Of a DNA stretch of 64,000 nucleotides, positions 7,428 to 15,785 are shown piece by piece; within the stretch, counting starts at the first letter, position 1; the number at the start of each line of letters is the position of its first letter. A program made the position numbers and the translations under genes. The stretch is from a virus: positions 186,001 to 250,000 of IMG/VR virus record IMGVR_UViG_3300028920_000022; one strand, written 5' to 3'. The notes beneath the pieces were generated by a model. It was not told the origin of the DNA. It searched no databases and worked only from the letters and a program-made list of their open reading frames with translations.

Positions 7428-7939
7428 TTTTAACTGATGAAGTTGCTCTACGGATAAAATGTGAAGACGTATTACCGGATGAGATTGGTTCTATACGTGA
7501 AGCCTTAGAGTCCGAATTACAACATTCTGCAGAGCTTGGCAGTCCGGGCGTGGGTTTAGCGGCACCACAGATCGGAATTGCTAAAAAGATGGCGATTGTA
7601 CGTCATGGAGATTTTAATATAGATCTAGTTAACTGTAAGGTGTTGAAAGGATTTGATAAAACAATTTTTGATGGCGAAGGGTGTTTATCTTTTCCTGGCA
7701 AATTTGTTAAAACTAATAGATATCAAGAGCTGCATGTTGTTGAAAACCTTATAGAACCTTATAATTTTATTGCGAGAGGTTTTTTAGCAGTAGTAACTGC
7801 TCATGAAATTGATCATTTATTTGGGGTTCTACTTCCAGATGTAGAAATAAAAGAAAAGATTAATAAAAAACGCAAGTTAAGACCTAATGATTTGTGTTTT
7901 TGTGGTTCCGGTAAAAAATATAAAAAATGTTGTATGTAG
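7424..7939 (+). CDS. def: Peptide deformylase with C-terminal SEC-C zinc motif
   Basis: 171 residues. All three deformylase motifs are present: GVGLAAPQ (42-49), EGCLS (85-89) and HEIDH (127-131), giving the metal ligands Cys and two His and the catalytic Glu. The enzyme removes the formyl group from the starting Met of nascent proteins at the ribosome exit. Residues 152-171 add a SEC-C motif (RPNDLCFCGSGKKYKKCC), a zinc knuckle best known from the tail of SecA, which is not part of a normal deformylase. It overlaps the small gene upstream by four bases and lies directly behind infC. Confidence 0.95.
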   Translation: MILTDEVALRIKCEDVLPDEIGSIREALESELQHSAELGSPGVGLAAPQIGIAKKMAIVRHGDFNIDLVNCKVLKGFDKTIFDGEGCLSFPGKFVKTNRYQELHVVENLIEPYNFIARGFLAVVTAHEIDHLFGVLLPDVEIKEKINKKRKLRPNDLCFCGSGKKYKKCCM

Positions 7940-7978
7940 GCGTAGTAGGCATACTTACGCCTATACGTAGGTGTAACC

Positions 7979-8230
7979 ATGGAAGACAAAAAAGTACAGC
8001 AAAAAAGCGAAGAAATAAACCAAAATTATGACCAAGCACTGACTGAATTATTGTTTAGGGTGTCAGCGTTAGAACAGGTTCTTATTGAGCGCGGAATAGT
8101 TAGCCGTGAAGAGTTAGTCTTGGTAGTTAAAGAATCATTAAAGAAGATGGTTTCTCATCTAGCTTCTGATGGTAAGATTAGAAATGCTGATGTTATTTTA
8201 GAAAAAATTGACAAAAAGGTTTCTAACTAA
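7979..8230 (+). CDS. Hypothetical coiled-coil protein
   Basis: 83 residues, highly charged and helical. The core (LLFRVSALEQVLIERGIVSREELV) resembles short coiled-coil proteins common in phages. Function unknown. Confidence 0.65.
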   Translation: MEDKKVQQKSEEINQNYDQALTELLFRVSALEQVLIERGIVSREELVLVVKESLKKMVSHLASDGKIRNADVILEKIDKKVSN

Positions 8231-8278
8231 AACTGTACTAATAAACCAATTTTAAATTAGACAGTATGGGTGTTAATT

Positions 8279-8593
8279 ATGCAGGCAATTACGAATGAAT
8301 CTGATTTTAATATTGACTCTGGTTTAGTAGCAGTAAAGTTTTGGGCGGCGTGGTGTGCCCCATGTAAAAGGATGGAGCCAGTTATTAGAAAAATGGAATC
8401 AGAATTCGAGAAAGTTAAGTTTATATCTATAGATATAGATCAGGTGCCAGTAATTGCGCAAAAATACCGAATAAGAGGGCTTCCTTCCTTATTATTATTC
8501 AAAAATGGGCATGAAGTTAACAGAATTAATGGATTAGTTTTGACGAGTCCGCTACGAAAGGCATTTAAAGATTTAGCAAAAGAAGAAGACTAG
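8279..8593 (+). CDS. trxA: Thioredoxin
   Basis: About 104 residues, the standard thioredoxin length. The redox motif WCAPCK is at residues 25-30 of the ATG-8279 form, with the cis-Pro loop GLPSLLLF and the KNGHEV turn. It reduces protein disulfides; phages use host or own thioredoxin for ribonucleotide reductase recycling or as a polymerase partner. A GTG at 8270 would add three residues. It may act with the other protein-quality genes here. Confidence 0.93.
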   Translation: MQAITNESDFNIDSGLVAVKFWAAWCAPCKRMEPVIRKMESEFEKVKFISIDIDQVPVIAQKYRIRGLPSLLLFKNGHEVNRINGLVLTSPLRKAFKDLAKEED

Positions 8594-8622
8594 TGTTATA
8601 TAGCAAGACTAGGAGCTAAAAT

Positions 8623-8919
8623 ATGCCAAAACAACAGACAGAAGCAGACAAAATCTGGGATGAAATAAAGGATTTACCTATTTCTATGTTCACTTTACCT
8701 GGACAAAAGGTCAGTGATCATTTGGAAAAGCTTGAGGTTCCGGGAAATGAGCTGTATGTGCGACTTGTCTCTAGCGCTGTAATGGGTTCATTAGAGGAAG
8801 CTATTGGAGATAAATACGCAGTAGAACAGGCAGAGAAGTATACTATCATCAAGCGAGCCAATAAGGTAGTTATAGATGAGCCGGGTCCTCAACAGTATGT
8901 GCGACGGCGTGCACGCTAA
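8623..8919 (+). CDS. Hypothetical protein
   Basis: 98 residues, no domain recognised. Amphipathic helical N-terminus and a basic end (QQYVRRRAR) that could bind nucleic acid. The ATG follows a good TAGGAGCTAAA site. Confidence 0.65.
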   Translation: MPKQQTEADKIWDEIKDLPISMFTLPGQKVSDHLEKLEVPGNELYVRLVSSAVMGSLEEAIGDKYAVEQAEKYTIIKRANKVVIDEPGPQQYVRRRAR

Positions 8920-8934
8920 TCGTATTTCTACACT

Positions 8935-9393
8935 GTGTCGAATGATAATAACGAAGATCTGTACGTTATTTTAGGATGCTTTGGAAGAGTAGACGATGGT
9001 TTTGTAAGTTGTCCAGGGATTGAAAATAAGATATTAAAGGTTGGTGATCATATAGAGAATCATAATGAAATGATGGATTATTTCGATAGTTGTCGCCTGT
9101 TTGATAGGGCAATGTTCGAATATTCTGCAATCCGGCATTTCATTCATAATTTACAAGATAGATTCGATCAAATAGCTGCCGGAAAACGGCTTTGGTCAGA
9201 AAAGCAATATACGCTCTATCAAAAATTTATTATAGATCATAGACTTTGTGGTCTATATTTAAGATTAGATTTAGATATACCAGTCAGTGAACCAGTTGTT
9301 GAAGAAAAGGCGGTAAGGATTAAGGCACAAAGCAAGTGTTTGATTAGTCCTCCGCAGATTAATCTTCGGTTAATACGGGGTCACAAAAGGTAG
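8935..9393 (+). CDS. Hypothetical protein
   Basis: 152 residues with a GTG start (MSNDNNED). The middle part (HNLQDRFDQIAAGKRLWSEK) is a helical segment of a type often seen in phage accessory proteins. No catalytic motif seen. Confidence 0.6.
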   Translation: MSNDNNEDLYVILGCFGRVDDGFVSCPGIENKILKVGDHIENHNEMMDYFDSCRLFDRAMFEYSAIRHFIHNLQDRFDQIAAGKRLWSEKQYTLYQKFIIDHRLCGLYLRLDLDIPVSEPVVEEKAVRIKAQSKCLISPPQINLRLIRGHKR

Positions 9394-9401
9394 AGCGCAT
9401 A

Positions 9402-9641
9402 ATGTCTGATCATCCGTACATAACAGAAGAAGAAGAATATTTGATTCAAGCAACTTTACAGTTACTTGAGTCTAGACGGCGTGTCTATTCTTCCTGTTTA
9501 TCTTGTGGATCGCCCATGCGATGCGGTCCTGTTTTGGTTTGTGCGGAATGCCTTGGACATCAATGCGAAGTTTATGAACAAGTAGCTGAACTTCCTGAGG
9601 CGGAAGATAAAAACAAGGAGAATGATGAGCCCCGAGAATAA
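9402..9641 (+). CDS. Small zinc-finger protein
   Basis: 79 residues with CLSCGSPMRCG and CAEC forming a likely zinc ribbon (residues about 34-52), followed by an acidic tail. Probably a nucleic-acid or protein adaptor; function unknown. Confidence 0.6.
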   Translation: MSDHPYITEEEEYLIQATLQLLESRRRVYSSCLSCGSPMRCGPVLVCAECLGHQCEVYEQVAELPEAEDKNKENDEPRE

Positions 9642-9855
9642 AAATATTATGTATCATGCAGTGTTAGATATTTTGAAAATTAAGTACCCCGAAGACGAAC
9701 CTCAAACGAATAATAAAGAAGCGGCTAAATCTATTATTTTAGCGTTCGAGGCTTTGGAAGACATAGAGAGTCAGCAAAAAGTTATAGATGATGGCAATTC
9801 TGCAGGAGAAACTACAGAAACTATCTTGAGTTCTGTGTTCAAACGAGTCAACTAG
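9622..9855 (+). CDS. Hypothetical protein
   Basis: 77 residues, acidic and helical. Two neighbouring ATGs (9622, 9625) follow AAGGAG and overlap the previous gene's end. No family recognised. Confidence 0.6.
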   Translation: MMSPENKNIMYHAVLDILKIKYPEDEPQTNNKEAAKSIILAFEALEDIESQQKVIDDGNSAGETTETILSSVFKRVN

Positions 9856-9875
9856 GGATAAAATCCCATTCTTGT

Positions 9876-10109
9876 GTGCAAAAGGGTGAAAAACATAGGC
9901 GTCGTCAAAGAAGGAAGCGTTTACTTTTGAGACTACTTAAGGACATTTTAAAGGGAGATTTCGATAATACACCGGAGTTATTGGATAAATTATATAATAA
10001 TAACCCACCTAGACGGCAATATATGAGTCCCAGGGAACGAGATTCTTATAATTATGGATATAAAGAGATAGATGAAATGGGCGCCAGCACACCCAACGTA
10101 TGGAGATAA
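9876..10109 (+). CDS. Small basic protein
   Basis: 77 residues with a very basic N-terminus (KHRRRQRRKRLLLRLLKD) and a Tyr/Asn-rich C-terminus. The apparent start is GTG. The basic stretch could bind nucleic acid. No family recognised. Confidence 0.5.
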   Translation: MQKGEKHRRRQRRKRLLLRLLKDILKGDFDNTPELLDKLYNNNPPRRQYMSPRERDSYNYGYKEIDEMGASTPNVWR

Positions 10110-10110
10110 T

Positions 10111-10506
10111 ATGCGAACGATTACTGAAAACCTTAGAAATAGAATGGTAGCAGAAGCTGAAGAAGCTGAAACTCAAGGCTTGGTTAAAATTGCTGAAAAC
10201 CTTACGCAGCAAATTGAACGCAATGATGTGCGCCCTACCGATTCACATTATATTTATTCCAGCGAAGACTTTATGAGCGATGTGGAAACAAAATTATGGG
10301 ATGTAATCGTAAGAACTGCAGATTTTCATGGAAAACATATTGATGCAGCTCAGGCTCAAGCAATTGTGGAAAGCGTGGCTACAGAAATGGTACACGAAAT
10401 TCGCAACGCTATTGGCGTTGAGCATGGCGTAGGTGCTTTTGAACCGCCTGTGCCAGGTGAAAATAAGAAAGAAGTTCTGGTAAGTGTGGATGATGATGAT
10501 GAATAA
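10111..10506 (+). CDS. Hypothetical protein with acidic tail
   Basis: About 131 residues, no domain recognised; ends in VSVDDDDE. The ATG at 10111 follows GGAGATAAT and is preferred over an upstream in-frame ATG at 10072 that would overlap the previous gene. Confidence 0.6.
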   Translation: MRTITENLRNRMVAEAEEAETQGLVKIAENLTQQIERNDVRPTDSHYIYSSEDFMSDVETKLWDVIVRTADFHGKHIDAAQAQAIVESVATEMVHEIRNAIGVEHGVGAFEPPVPGENKKEVLVSVDDDDE

Positions 10507-10951
10507 TGGTGTTAAGTTAGATCCAAACAAATCACGTTTCAAGCCCAAAGAAAAGAAAAAGACTCAGGAAGATTTCGAAAAAGAAATTGCTGATGTTCAA
10601 CAGAAAGATGAGTATCTGAAAAATAAAGCTATACAGCTTTCTAATAGATACCATGACGCTGTAGATGACAAGACTTTACCCGAAAACAGGGGTGTTTTAG
10701 GTAAGGATGTAGAAAATGAAATGATCAACGATCTTAGCCAACTAGCTTTGCATTTGAATAATGACGAACATCAGCCTGAAGGAATAGGATCTGTTGGTGT
10801 ATTAACTGTGCTTTTACACGCCGTTTTGAGTTTAAGGGATCGTGTAAATCTTGTTGCCTATAATACGGAACAGCATTTTAAGAAGTTAGCAGAGAGAGTG
10901 GATACGTTAGAAAAGAAGCTTGAGAAAGAAACGTCGAGCGAGGACAAGTAA
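10490..10951 (+). CDS. Hypothetical coiled-coil protein
   Basis: About 150 residues, charged and helical. The C-terminal heptad-like segment (FKKLAERVDTLEKKLEKE) suggests a coiled coil. The start lies in a run of four in-frame ATGs overlapping the previous gene's acidic codons, so the exact start is uncertain. Confidence 0.6.
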   Translation: MMMMNNGVKLDPNKSRFKPKEKKKTQEDFEKEIADVQQKDEYLKNKAIQLSNRYHDAVDDKTLPENRGVLGKDVENEMINDLSQLALHLNNDEHQPEGIGSVGVLTVLLHAVLSLRDRVNLVAYNTEQHFKKLAERVDTLEKKLEKETSSEDK

Positions 10952-11161
10952 TTGTCAAAAGAGTTATATTCCTCTGAAGATATCTTGGAGCTTCTTTCTG
11001 AAGAGAAAGAATCGTATGGGGAGTATGTACGTTTATGCGAGAGATACCGGATACAACCGAACCCGATAGCGACGGCAGTCTCTCTGGCGAAGGTGGAGAT
11101 GTTGAAGAAGATTCTGGCTGGGAAACCGATGTATCGTCGAATTTTAGGAAACCAAAAGTAA
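10952..11161 (+). CDS. Hypothetical protein
   Basis: 69 residues from a TTG start directly after the previous stop. Composition is that of a real helical protein (SSEDILELLSEEKESYGEY). Its second half overlaps by 127 bases the apparent N-terminus of the primase zinc-domain gene, so one of the two starts may be wrong. Confidence 0.5.
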   Translation: MSKELYSSEDILELLSEEKESYGEYVRLCERYRIQPNPIATAVSLAKVEMLKKILAGKPMYRRILGNQK

Positions 11162-11709
11162 AACAACTCATAGACCTCGCAAATGAAAAACAGCCACTTA
11201 TAGACTTGCTTAATCTTTATCGTATTCATTTTCCAATTATAACATATAGCCCTAGCGGCTGGACACATAAAACGCAATGTCCGTTTCCTGACCACCGTGA
11301 TAGTAACCCATCGTTTAATTACAACTCAATAGAAGATAGGTTTAATTGTTTTGGGTGTGGTAGATCTGGTAGAGCAGTTCAGTTTAAAGCGGCAATGCAT
11401 AATCTTTCCGTGATGCAGGTTGCCGAAGATATAATTGAAAAGTTTGGATCGCTAGAAGATGCGTATTTAGAGATTAAAGAGCGAAAAGAAGACCTGTCAG
11501 ATGAGCTTTTGTTAGATTTTTCTTTGTACTTTAAAGCGTTTGTGGACAAATTTTATGGCAATGATAAAGCTTTATCGTTTGCCGAGTCCCTAGCTTGGAG
11601 TTTGGATTTGTATCTTCTGCAACACGCTTCCGATCCGTTTTTTAATTATACTAACTTGGAAGCTAGAGTGTCTCTTTTAAAAGAAAAACTGGACGAATAT
11701 TGTGAATAG
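11035..11709 (+). CDS. DnaG-type primase zinc-binding domain protein
   Basis: 224 residues. CPFPDH (C82, H87) and CFGC (C105, C108) form the CHC2 zinc ribbon of DnaG primases, in the usual context (PSFNYNS, FGCGRSG), followed by a helical region. There is no TOPRIM catalytic core here. The core is encoded about 20 kb away at 31726-32532, so the primase is split into two proteins. The first ~40 residues are acidic and low-complexity and overlap another frame, so the true start may be further in (no ATG available; TTG near 11203). Confidence 0.85.
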   Translation: MREIPDTTEPDSDGSLSGEGGDVEEDSGWETDVSSNFRKPKVKQLIDLANEKQPLIDLLNLYRIHFPIITYSPSGWTHKTQCPFPDHRDSNPSFNYNSIEDRFNCFGCGRSGRAVQFKAAMHNLSVMQVAEDIIEKFGSLEDAYLEIKERKEDLSDELLLDFSLYFKAFVDKFYGNDKALSFAESLAWSLDLYLLQHASDPFFNYTNLEARVSLLKEKLDEYCE

Positions 11710-12883
11710 AACGATAATTGTAGGAGACATTCACTTAGGTAAGGGTGTTTCTGTTGGTAAGCCAGGTATTGGTAACGCCATTAATAGTCGTGTTGCTGAT
11801 CAGTTGCGTTTGTTGAATTGGATATTTGATCAAGGGGTAGAGTATCAGATTGATAGGTTCATTATTACCGGAGATATATTTGAAGATGTAAAACCGGACC
11901 CACAACTTATTGTAATATTTGTAGATTGGTTGAAACGATGTGAGGACAGCGGAATAGAGTGCCACATTATTGCGGGAAATCATGATATTCGTCGTACTGG
12001 CGATATCTATATTTCAGTTTTGGATGTGGTTACTGCTGCTGGTTTAAGTAATACCACTATTTATAAAAACATTCACACTATTCACACAGATGGGGTATCG
12101 TTTACGTTATTACCTTTTAGGGATCGTTTATCGTTAGGGTGTGAAACAGTAAATGATGCCTTACAAAAGATTGGGGAAAAGTTGCCGTATGAATTGTTGG
12201 ACATTCCGTACAACAATATTCCTGTGTTAGTGGGGCATTTGGCGTTGGTAGATTCGTTTTATACTACCGAGTTGGGTGATGCCGCAAATGAGTTGATGTG
12301 TCCGTATAGTATGTTCGAAGGTTATGAATATGTGTGGATGGGACACGTACATAGTCCACAGATTATGCAGAAAAAACCTCATGTTGCGCATATTGGTAGT
12401 ATGGATTTATCAGATTTTGGTGAATGTAAACAAACCAAAATCCTTATTTTATTCGATCCTACACAGCCGCATAAGGAAATACCTGTTCCTAGCCGACCTT
12501 TGGTGAGAATAAAGAAGGATATTGGTTCTGGAACAGATCCTACACAGTTTTTATTGGATCTAATCAATAAATTAGATGTTAAAGATGCAATTATTAGTTT
12601 GGAGGTTAAACATTTAGACCCAGAAGGGGCAGAGATAGACCGAGATAAAGTGTTATCTGCTTTATTTGATGGTGGGGCTTATCATGTTTCTAGGTTTTCT
12701 GAGTCTAGAAATGTGGCGGTAGTTCCGGAAGACAAAAAAGAATTGCTTGAATACACCGTAGATCCAAAATCTGCCATCAAATTGTATGCTGACATGCTCG
12801 AATATGAAGACGAGCAGGAGAGATTATCATTTTTACAGTTTTGTGAAGAGTGTGTAGAGGAATACTACGCCAAGGAAAAGTAA
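11702..12883 (+). CDS. sbcD: SbcD/Mre11-like nuclease subunit (T4 gp47-like)
   Basis: 393 residues from GTG 11702. Calcineurin-like phosphoesterase motifs appear in order: GDIHLG (8-13), TGDIFED, AGNHD and WMGHVHSPQ. These are the metal ligands of Mre11/SbcD nucleases. With the SbcC-like gene that follows (overlap of one base), it forms the complex that resects DNA ends for recombination-dependent replication, as T4 gp46/gp47 do. Confidence 0.93.
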   Translation: MNRTIIVGDIHLGKGVSVGKPGIGNAINSRVADQLRLLNWIFDQGVEYQIDRFIITGDIFEDVKPDPQLIVIFVDWLKRCEDSGIECHIIAGNHDIRRTGDIYISVLDVVTAAGLSNTTIYKNIHTIHTDGVSFTLLPFRDRLSLGCETVNDALQKIGEKLPYELLDIPYNNIPVLVGHLALVDSFYTTELGDAANELMCPYSMFEGYEYVWMGHVHSPQIMQKKPHVAHIGSMDLSDFGECKQTKILILFDPTQPHKEIPVPSRPLVRIKKDIGSGTDPTQFLLDLINKLDVKDAIISLEVKHLDPEGAEIDRDKVLSALFDGGAYHVSRFSESRNVAVVPEDKKELLEYTVDPKSAIKLYADMLEYEDEQERLSFLQFCEECVEEYYAKEK

Positions 12884-15027
12884 TGCAGCCCCTTAGATTA
12901 TATATAGAAAACTTTATGGGCAATAAAAAGAGTGATTTGGATTTCACTTCTTTTAAATCTTGCCTTGTTGTGGGGAAAAATAAACACGATCCTCGTGAAT
13001 CTAATGGCGTTGGTAAAAGTACCATCTTTAAAGCAATAGATTTTGTGCTCTTTGGTAAATATCCCTCTGACCATATTGAGGAAATTATATTTGAGGGAGC
13101 GGAGAAGTGTACAGTCTCATTGGAATTTGAAGCTGGTGGCAGTATTTATCGGGCAATTCGCATTCGTCATAGCAGAAGCGAACTAAAACTGGAGGAAAAG
13201 GCTGGGGACAAATGGATACCTAAGGGTCAGAGAACCAGTAAGCAAGCTACCATTGAGTTAAAAAAGCTCGTTCCTATTAGTTATGGGGCTTTTAATAGCT
13301 CTGTTTTATTTGCCCAGGGTGATTTGAGTGGTTTAGCAGAAGCCACGCCAGATAAAAGGAAGGCAATGTTAAAAGAGCCTCTCCAACTGGCTGTGTATAG
13401 TAAGTTCGAGGAGATTGCTAAAAAGAAAACCAAGAAGGTTGATGAGGAATTGCTCCTGGTAGAGAATCAGATCAAAGCCCTTGGTAATCCCCAAGAAACT
13501 ATTGACGAATATTCTAAACGAATAGAAAAAATAGTTCAAGAAGTTAAACAATGTAAAAATATTGTAGACATTATTCGTGAGAAAAACAATAAATATATTA
13601 AAGAACGTGATAAAATAAGTAAAAAACTTGAATCTGCTTCGGGCAGTTTGGGCAAATTAGAGGTTTTAAATACTAAAATCGCTAATCAACAAGCTCAAAT
13701 AAATAAATTAAACAGTAAAATAGAGAAAATAAACAGAGATATTGTAGAAAAGAAAGCAGATTTGAGGGGTTTGGAGTTATCAATTAAGTTATTGAATGAC
13801 GATTTGGAGAAAATCAACGTACCTTTGAAACCTGAAGAGGAAATAGAGCAGAATATAAAAGAGCTGAGGGAATCTGAAGAAAAAGGAATTGCATATCTAG
13901 CACAGACACAGGCACAAATAGACGCATGTGCACATACGTTGCCGGGCGAAGAGGTTTGTCCTCAGTGTCAACAGGGGATCACAGACGATTATCGCGAGAC
14001 TTTTATTAAAGAAAATAGCTCTAAAAAAGATGATTTAACCGCTTCTTATAAAAAATATTACCAAAAACTTACCAAAATACAAACGGATATATCTAATTTA
14101 AAAATAGAACTCAAAAATATTACCAAAACAAAAGCTAAAATAACTTCTTTGAAATCCGAAATACAATTAAAAGAATCTAAAATAGAAAATGTTAAAGAAA
14201 TAATTGAACAGTTTAATGCTTCTATAAAAGACGGCACGGAAGCTCTTGAATTAAGCATGAAGGAGTTGGCAGAAATACAAGAAGAACACAAATTATTATC
14301 TAAGGAACTAGAAAAAACTAACGTTACCCAGCTACAAAACAAAGAAAACGAATTAAATTCTACTATTTCTGAAACAGAAAAGGAATTAAATGAAGCATTA
14401 AACAATTCTTCTATGAAAAATAGGGAACTTGGTAATGCAGAGTCAACCATTGATAGGGCTAGAGAAGATTTACGTAAAATTGAAAATTATAGTAAACAAA
14501 AAATACAACTTGCTAAACAAATAAAAACACAGAAACGTGGAATATTTGCTTTTAGTCCCAAAGGAATTCCAACTTTAATTATAAATACTATACTTGACGA
14601 TTTACAATTTGAGGTGAATTCTTTATTGCAAGAGCTAAGACCAGAATTGGGAATGAAATTTATTATCTCTAAAGACGAAAAAGATACATTAGATATTATA
14701 TTTACTGTTGATGGAAAAAAACGAAGCTATAGTTTATTATCTGGTGGGCAAAAAATGTACATTGCTCTCAGTTTAAAAATGGGACTGTCACTTTTAATTC
14801 AAAAGAAACTAAATGTTAACATCAATTTCTTGGAATTAGACGAAGTAGATCAGTCTTTGGATAAAGCGGGAGTAGAAGCATTTGCGGACGTAATACGTAA
14901 ATGGCAGGACAAATTCAAGATTTTTGTTGTTACTCACAATGATAGTTTGAAAAATAAGTTTTCGCATGCCATTCTTGTCGAGAAGGGCAAGGATGGAGCC
15001 CATGCTAAAGTGGTTACTCAATGGTAA
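12883..15027 (+). CDS. sbcC: SbcC/Rad50-like ATPase subunit (T4 gp46-like)
   Basis: 714 residues. Walker A NGVGKST (about 41-47), long coiled coil with zinc hook CPQC (C359, C362), ABC signature LLSGGQKM (about 619) and Walker B NFLELDEVDQSLD. It partners the SbcD-like nuclease for end processing. The start ATG overlaps the upstream TAA (TAATG), the usual mark of coupled subunits. An in-frame upstream codon at 12850 is less likely. Confidence 0.95.
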   Translation: MQPLRLYIENFMGNKKSDLDFTSFKSCLVVGKNKHDPRESNGVGKSTIFKAIDFVLFGKYPSDHIEEIIFEGAEKCTVSLEFEAGGSIYRAIRIRHSRSELKLEEKAGDKWIPKGQRTSKQATIELKKLVPISYGAFNSSVLFAQGDLSGLAEATPDKRKAMLKEPLQLAVYSKFEEIAKKKTKKVDEELLLVENQIKALGNPQETIDEYSKRIEKIVQEVKQCKNIVDIIREKNNKYIKERDKISKKLESASGSLGKLEVLNTKIANQQAQINKLNSKIEKINRDIVEKKADLRGLELSIKLLNDDLEKINVPLKPEEEIEQNIKELRESEEKGIAYLAQTQAQIDACAHTLPGEEVCPQCQQGITDDYRETFIKENSSKKDDLTASYKKYYQKLTKIQTDISNLKIELKNITKTKAKITSLKSEIQLKESKIENVKEIIEQFNASIKDGTEALELSMKELAEIQEEHKLLSKELEKTNVTQLQNKENELNSTISETEKELNEALNNSSMKNRELGNAESTIDRAREDLRKIENYSKQKIQLAKQIKTQKRGIFAFSPKGIPTLIINTILDDLQFEVNSLLQELRPELGMKFIISKDEKDTLDIIFTVDGKKRSYSLLSGGQKMYIALSLKMGLSLLIQKKLNVNINFLELDEVDQSLDKAGVEAFADVIRKWQDKFKIFVVTHNDSLKNKFSHAILVEKGKDGAHAKVVTQW

Positions 15028-15218
15028 ACGCTAAACTAACTACCGCCTTTTGTGTTCGAAGTATGGTCTTCGATTCTAAAAATGGTGCAGACTTAGCCAA
15101 TGATTTGTTTTACAAGGGCACAGAAACAATTAGAAAAATAATTGCTGTAGAATATAACAATAGAATCTTTTGTACAAATCCCTTGATTTTAGTGGGAGAC
15201 GAAGATGGAACGCAGTAA
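15021..15218 (+). CDS. Hypothetical protein
   Basis: 65 residues, no family recognised. It starts inside the last codons of the SbcC-like gene and its end overlaps the bL12 start, so it is embedded in a translationally coupled string. Confidence 0.55.
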   Translation: MVNAKLTTAFCVRSMVFDSKNGADLANDLFYKGTETIRKIIAVEYNNRIFCTNPLILVGDEDGTQ

Positions 15219-15567
15219 AGTAGTAGAATATTTGAGCAATCTAACTGTTACCGAGATTTTGTCTCTAACCAAAGAGTTAGAAGAAAAATGGCAAGTTTCT
15301 AGCGCTCCTGTTTTTGATACTGGACCCAAAATAACTGAAGAAGTTGTAGAAGAGAAAACTGAGTTTGATGTTGTTCTTACCAGCTTCAATGATAAGAAAA
15401 TAACTGTGGTAAAAGAAGTACGTGCCATTACTGGTTTAGGGTTAAAAGAAGCCAAGGAACTAACCGAAAGTGCTCCTTGTAATATTCGTGAAGCCGTCAG
15501 TAAAGAAGACGCGGATGAGTTGGTGAAACGATTGGTTGATGCAGGTGCATCGATGGAGTTGAAATGA
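15205..15567 (+). CDS. rplL: Ribosomal protein bL12 (L7/L12)
   Basis: 120 residues, close to bacterial bL12 (about 120-125). N-terminal dimerisation helices (SNLTVTEILSLTKELEEKW) are followed by a hinge (SSAPVFDTGPKITEE) that is less Ala-rich than in bacteria. The C-terminal domain is typical: FDVVL, KKITVVKEVRAITGLGLKEAKELTES and ADELVKRLVDAGASMELK. The C-terminal domain of bL12 recruits IF2, EF-Tu, EF-G and release factors to the ribosome. Phage-encoded copies of bL12 are known; they could exchange onto the host stalk. Confidence 0.95.
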   Translation: MERSKVVEYLSNLTVTEILSLTKELEEKWQVSSAPVFDTGPKITEEVVEEKTEFDVVLTSFNDKKITVVKEVRAITGLGLKEAKELTESAPCNIREAVSKEDADELVKRLVDAGASMELK

Positions 15568-15785
15568 TTCGTAATATCCAATTATGTATTTTTCTGGGCT
15601 GTCTTTTTGTTATTTTGGATTGTGTTTGGGCAATAGGCGCCATCCAAAACAATGATTTGGTATTAGCGGCTTGGTACATAGTTCTAGAAACTGTTGTTGC
15701 TATTGTGTGGATGTTAAGCGTTTATTTCCATTTTAAAGAAAAAGAAGAGCTAGAATATTCGAAATCTGAAGAGGAAGAAGAATGA
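15564..15785 (+). CDS. Small two-helix membrane protein
   Basis: 73 residues: two hydrophobic segments (about 5-28 and 33-56) and a Glu-rich cytoplasmic-type tail. The topology resembles small phage membrane proteins including some holins, but nothing diagnostic is present and no endolysin was found next to it. Joined to bL12 by an ATGA-type overlap. Confidence 0.6.
   Translation: MIRNIQLCIFLGCLFVILDCVWAIGAIQNNDLVLAAWYIVLETVVAIVWMLSVYFHFKEKEELEYSKSEEEEE

Noticed and set aside
15564-15785. Holin call for the two-helix membrane protein
   Set aside because: The topology fits but there is no neighbouring endolysin and it lies in a translation/nucleotide gene string.
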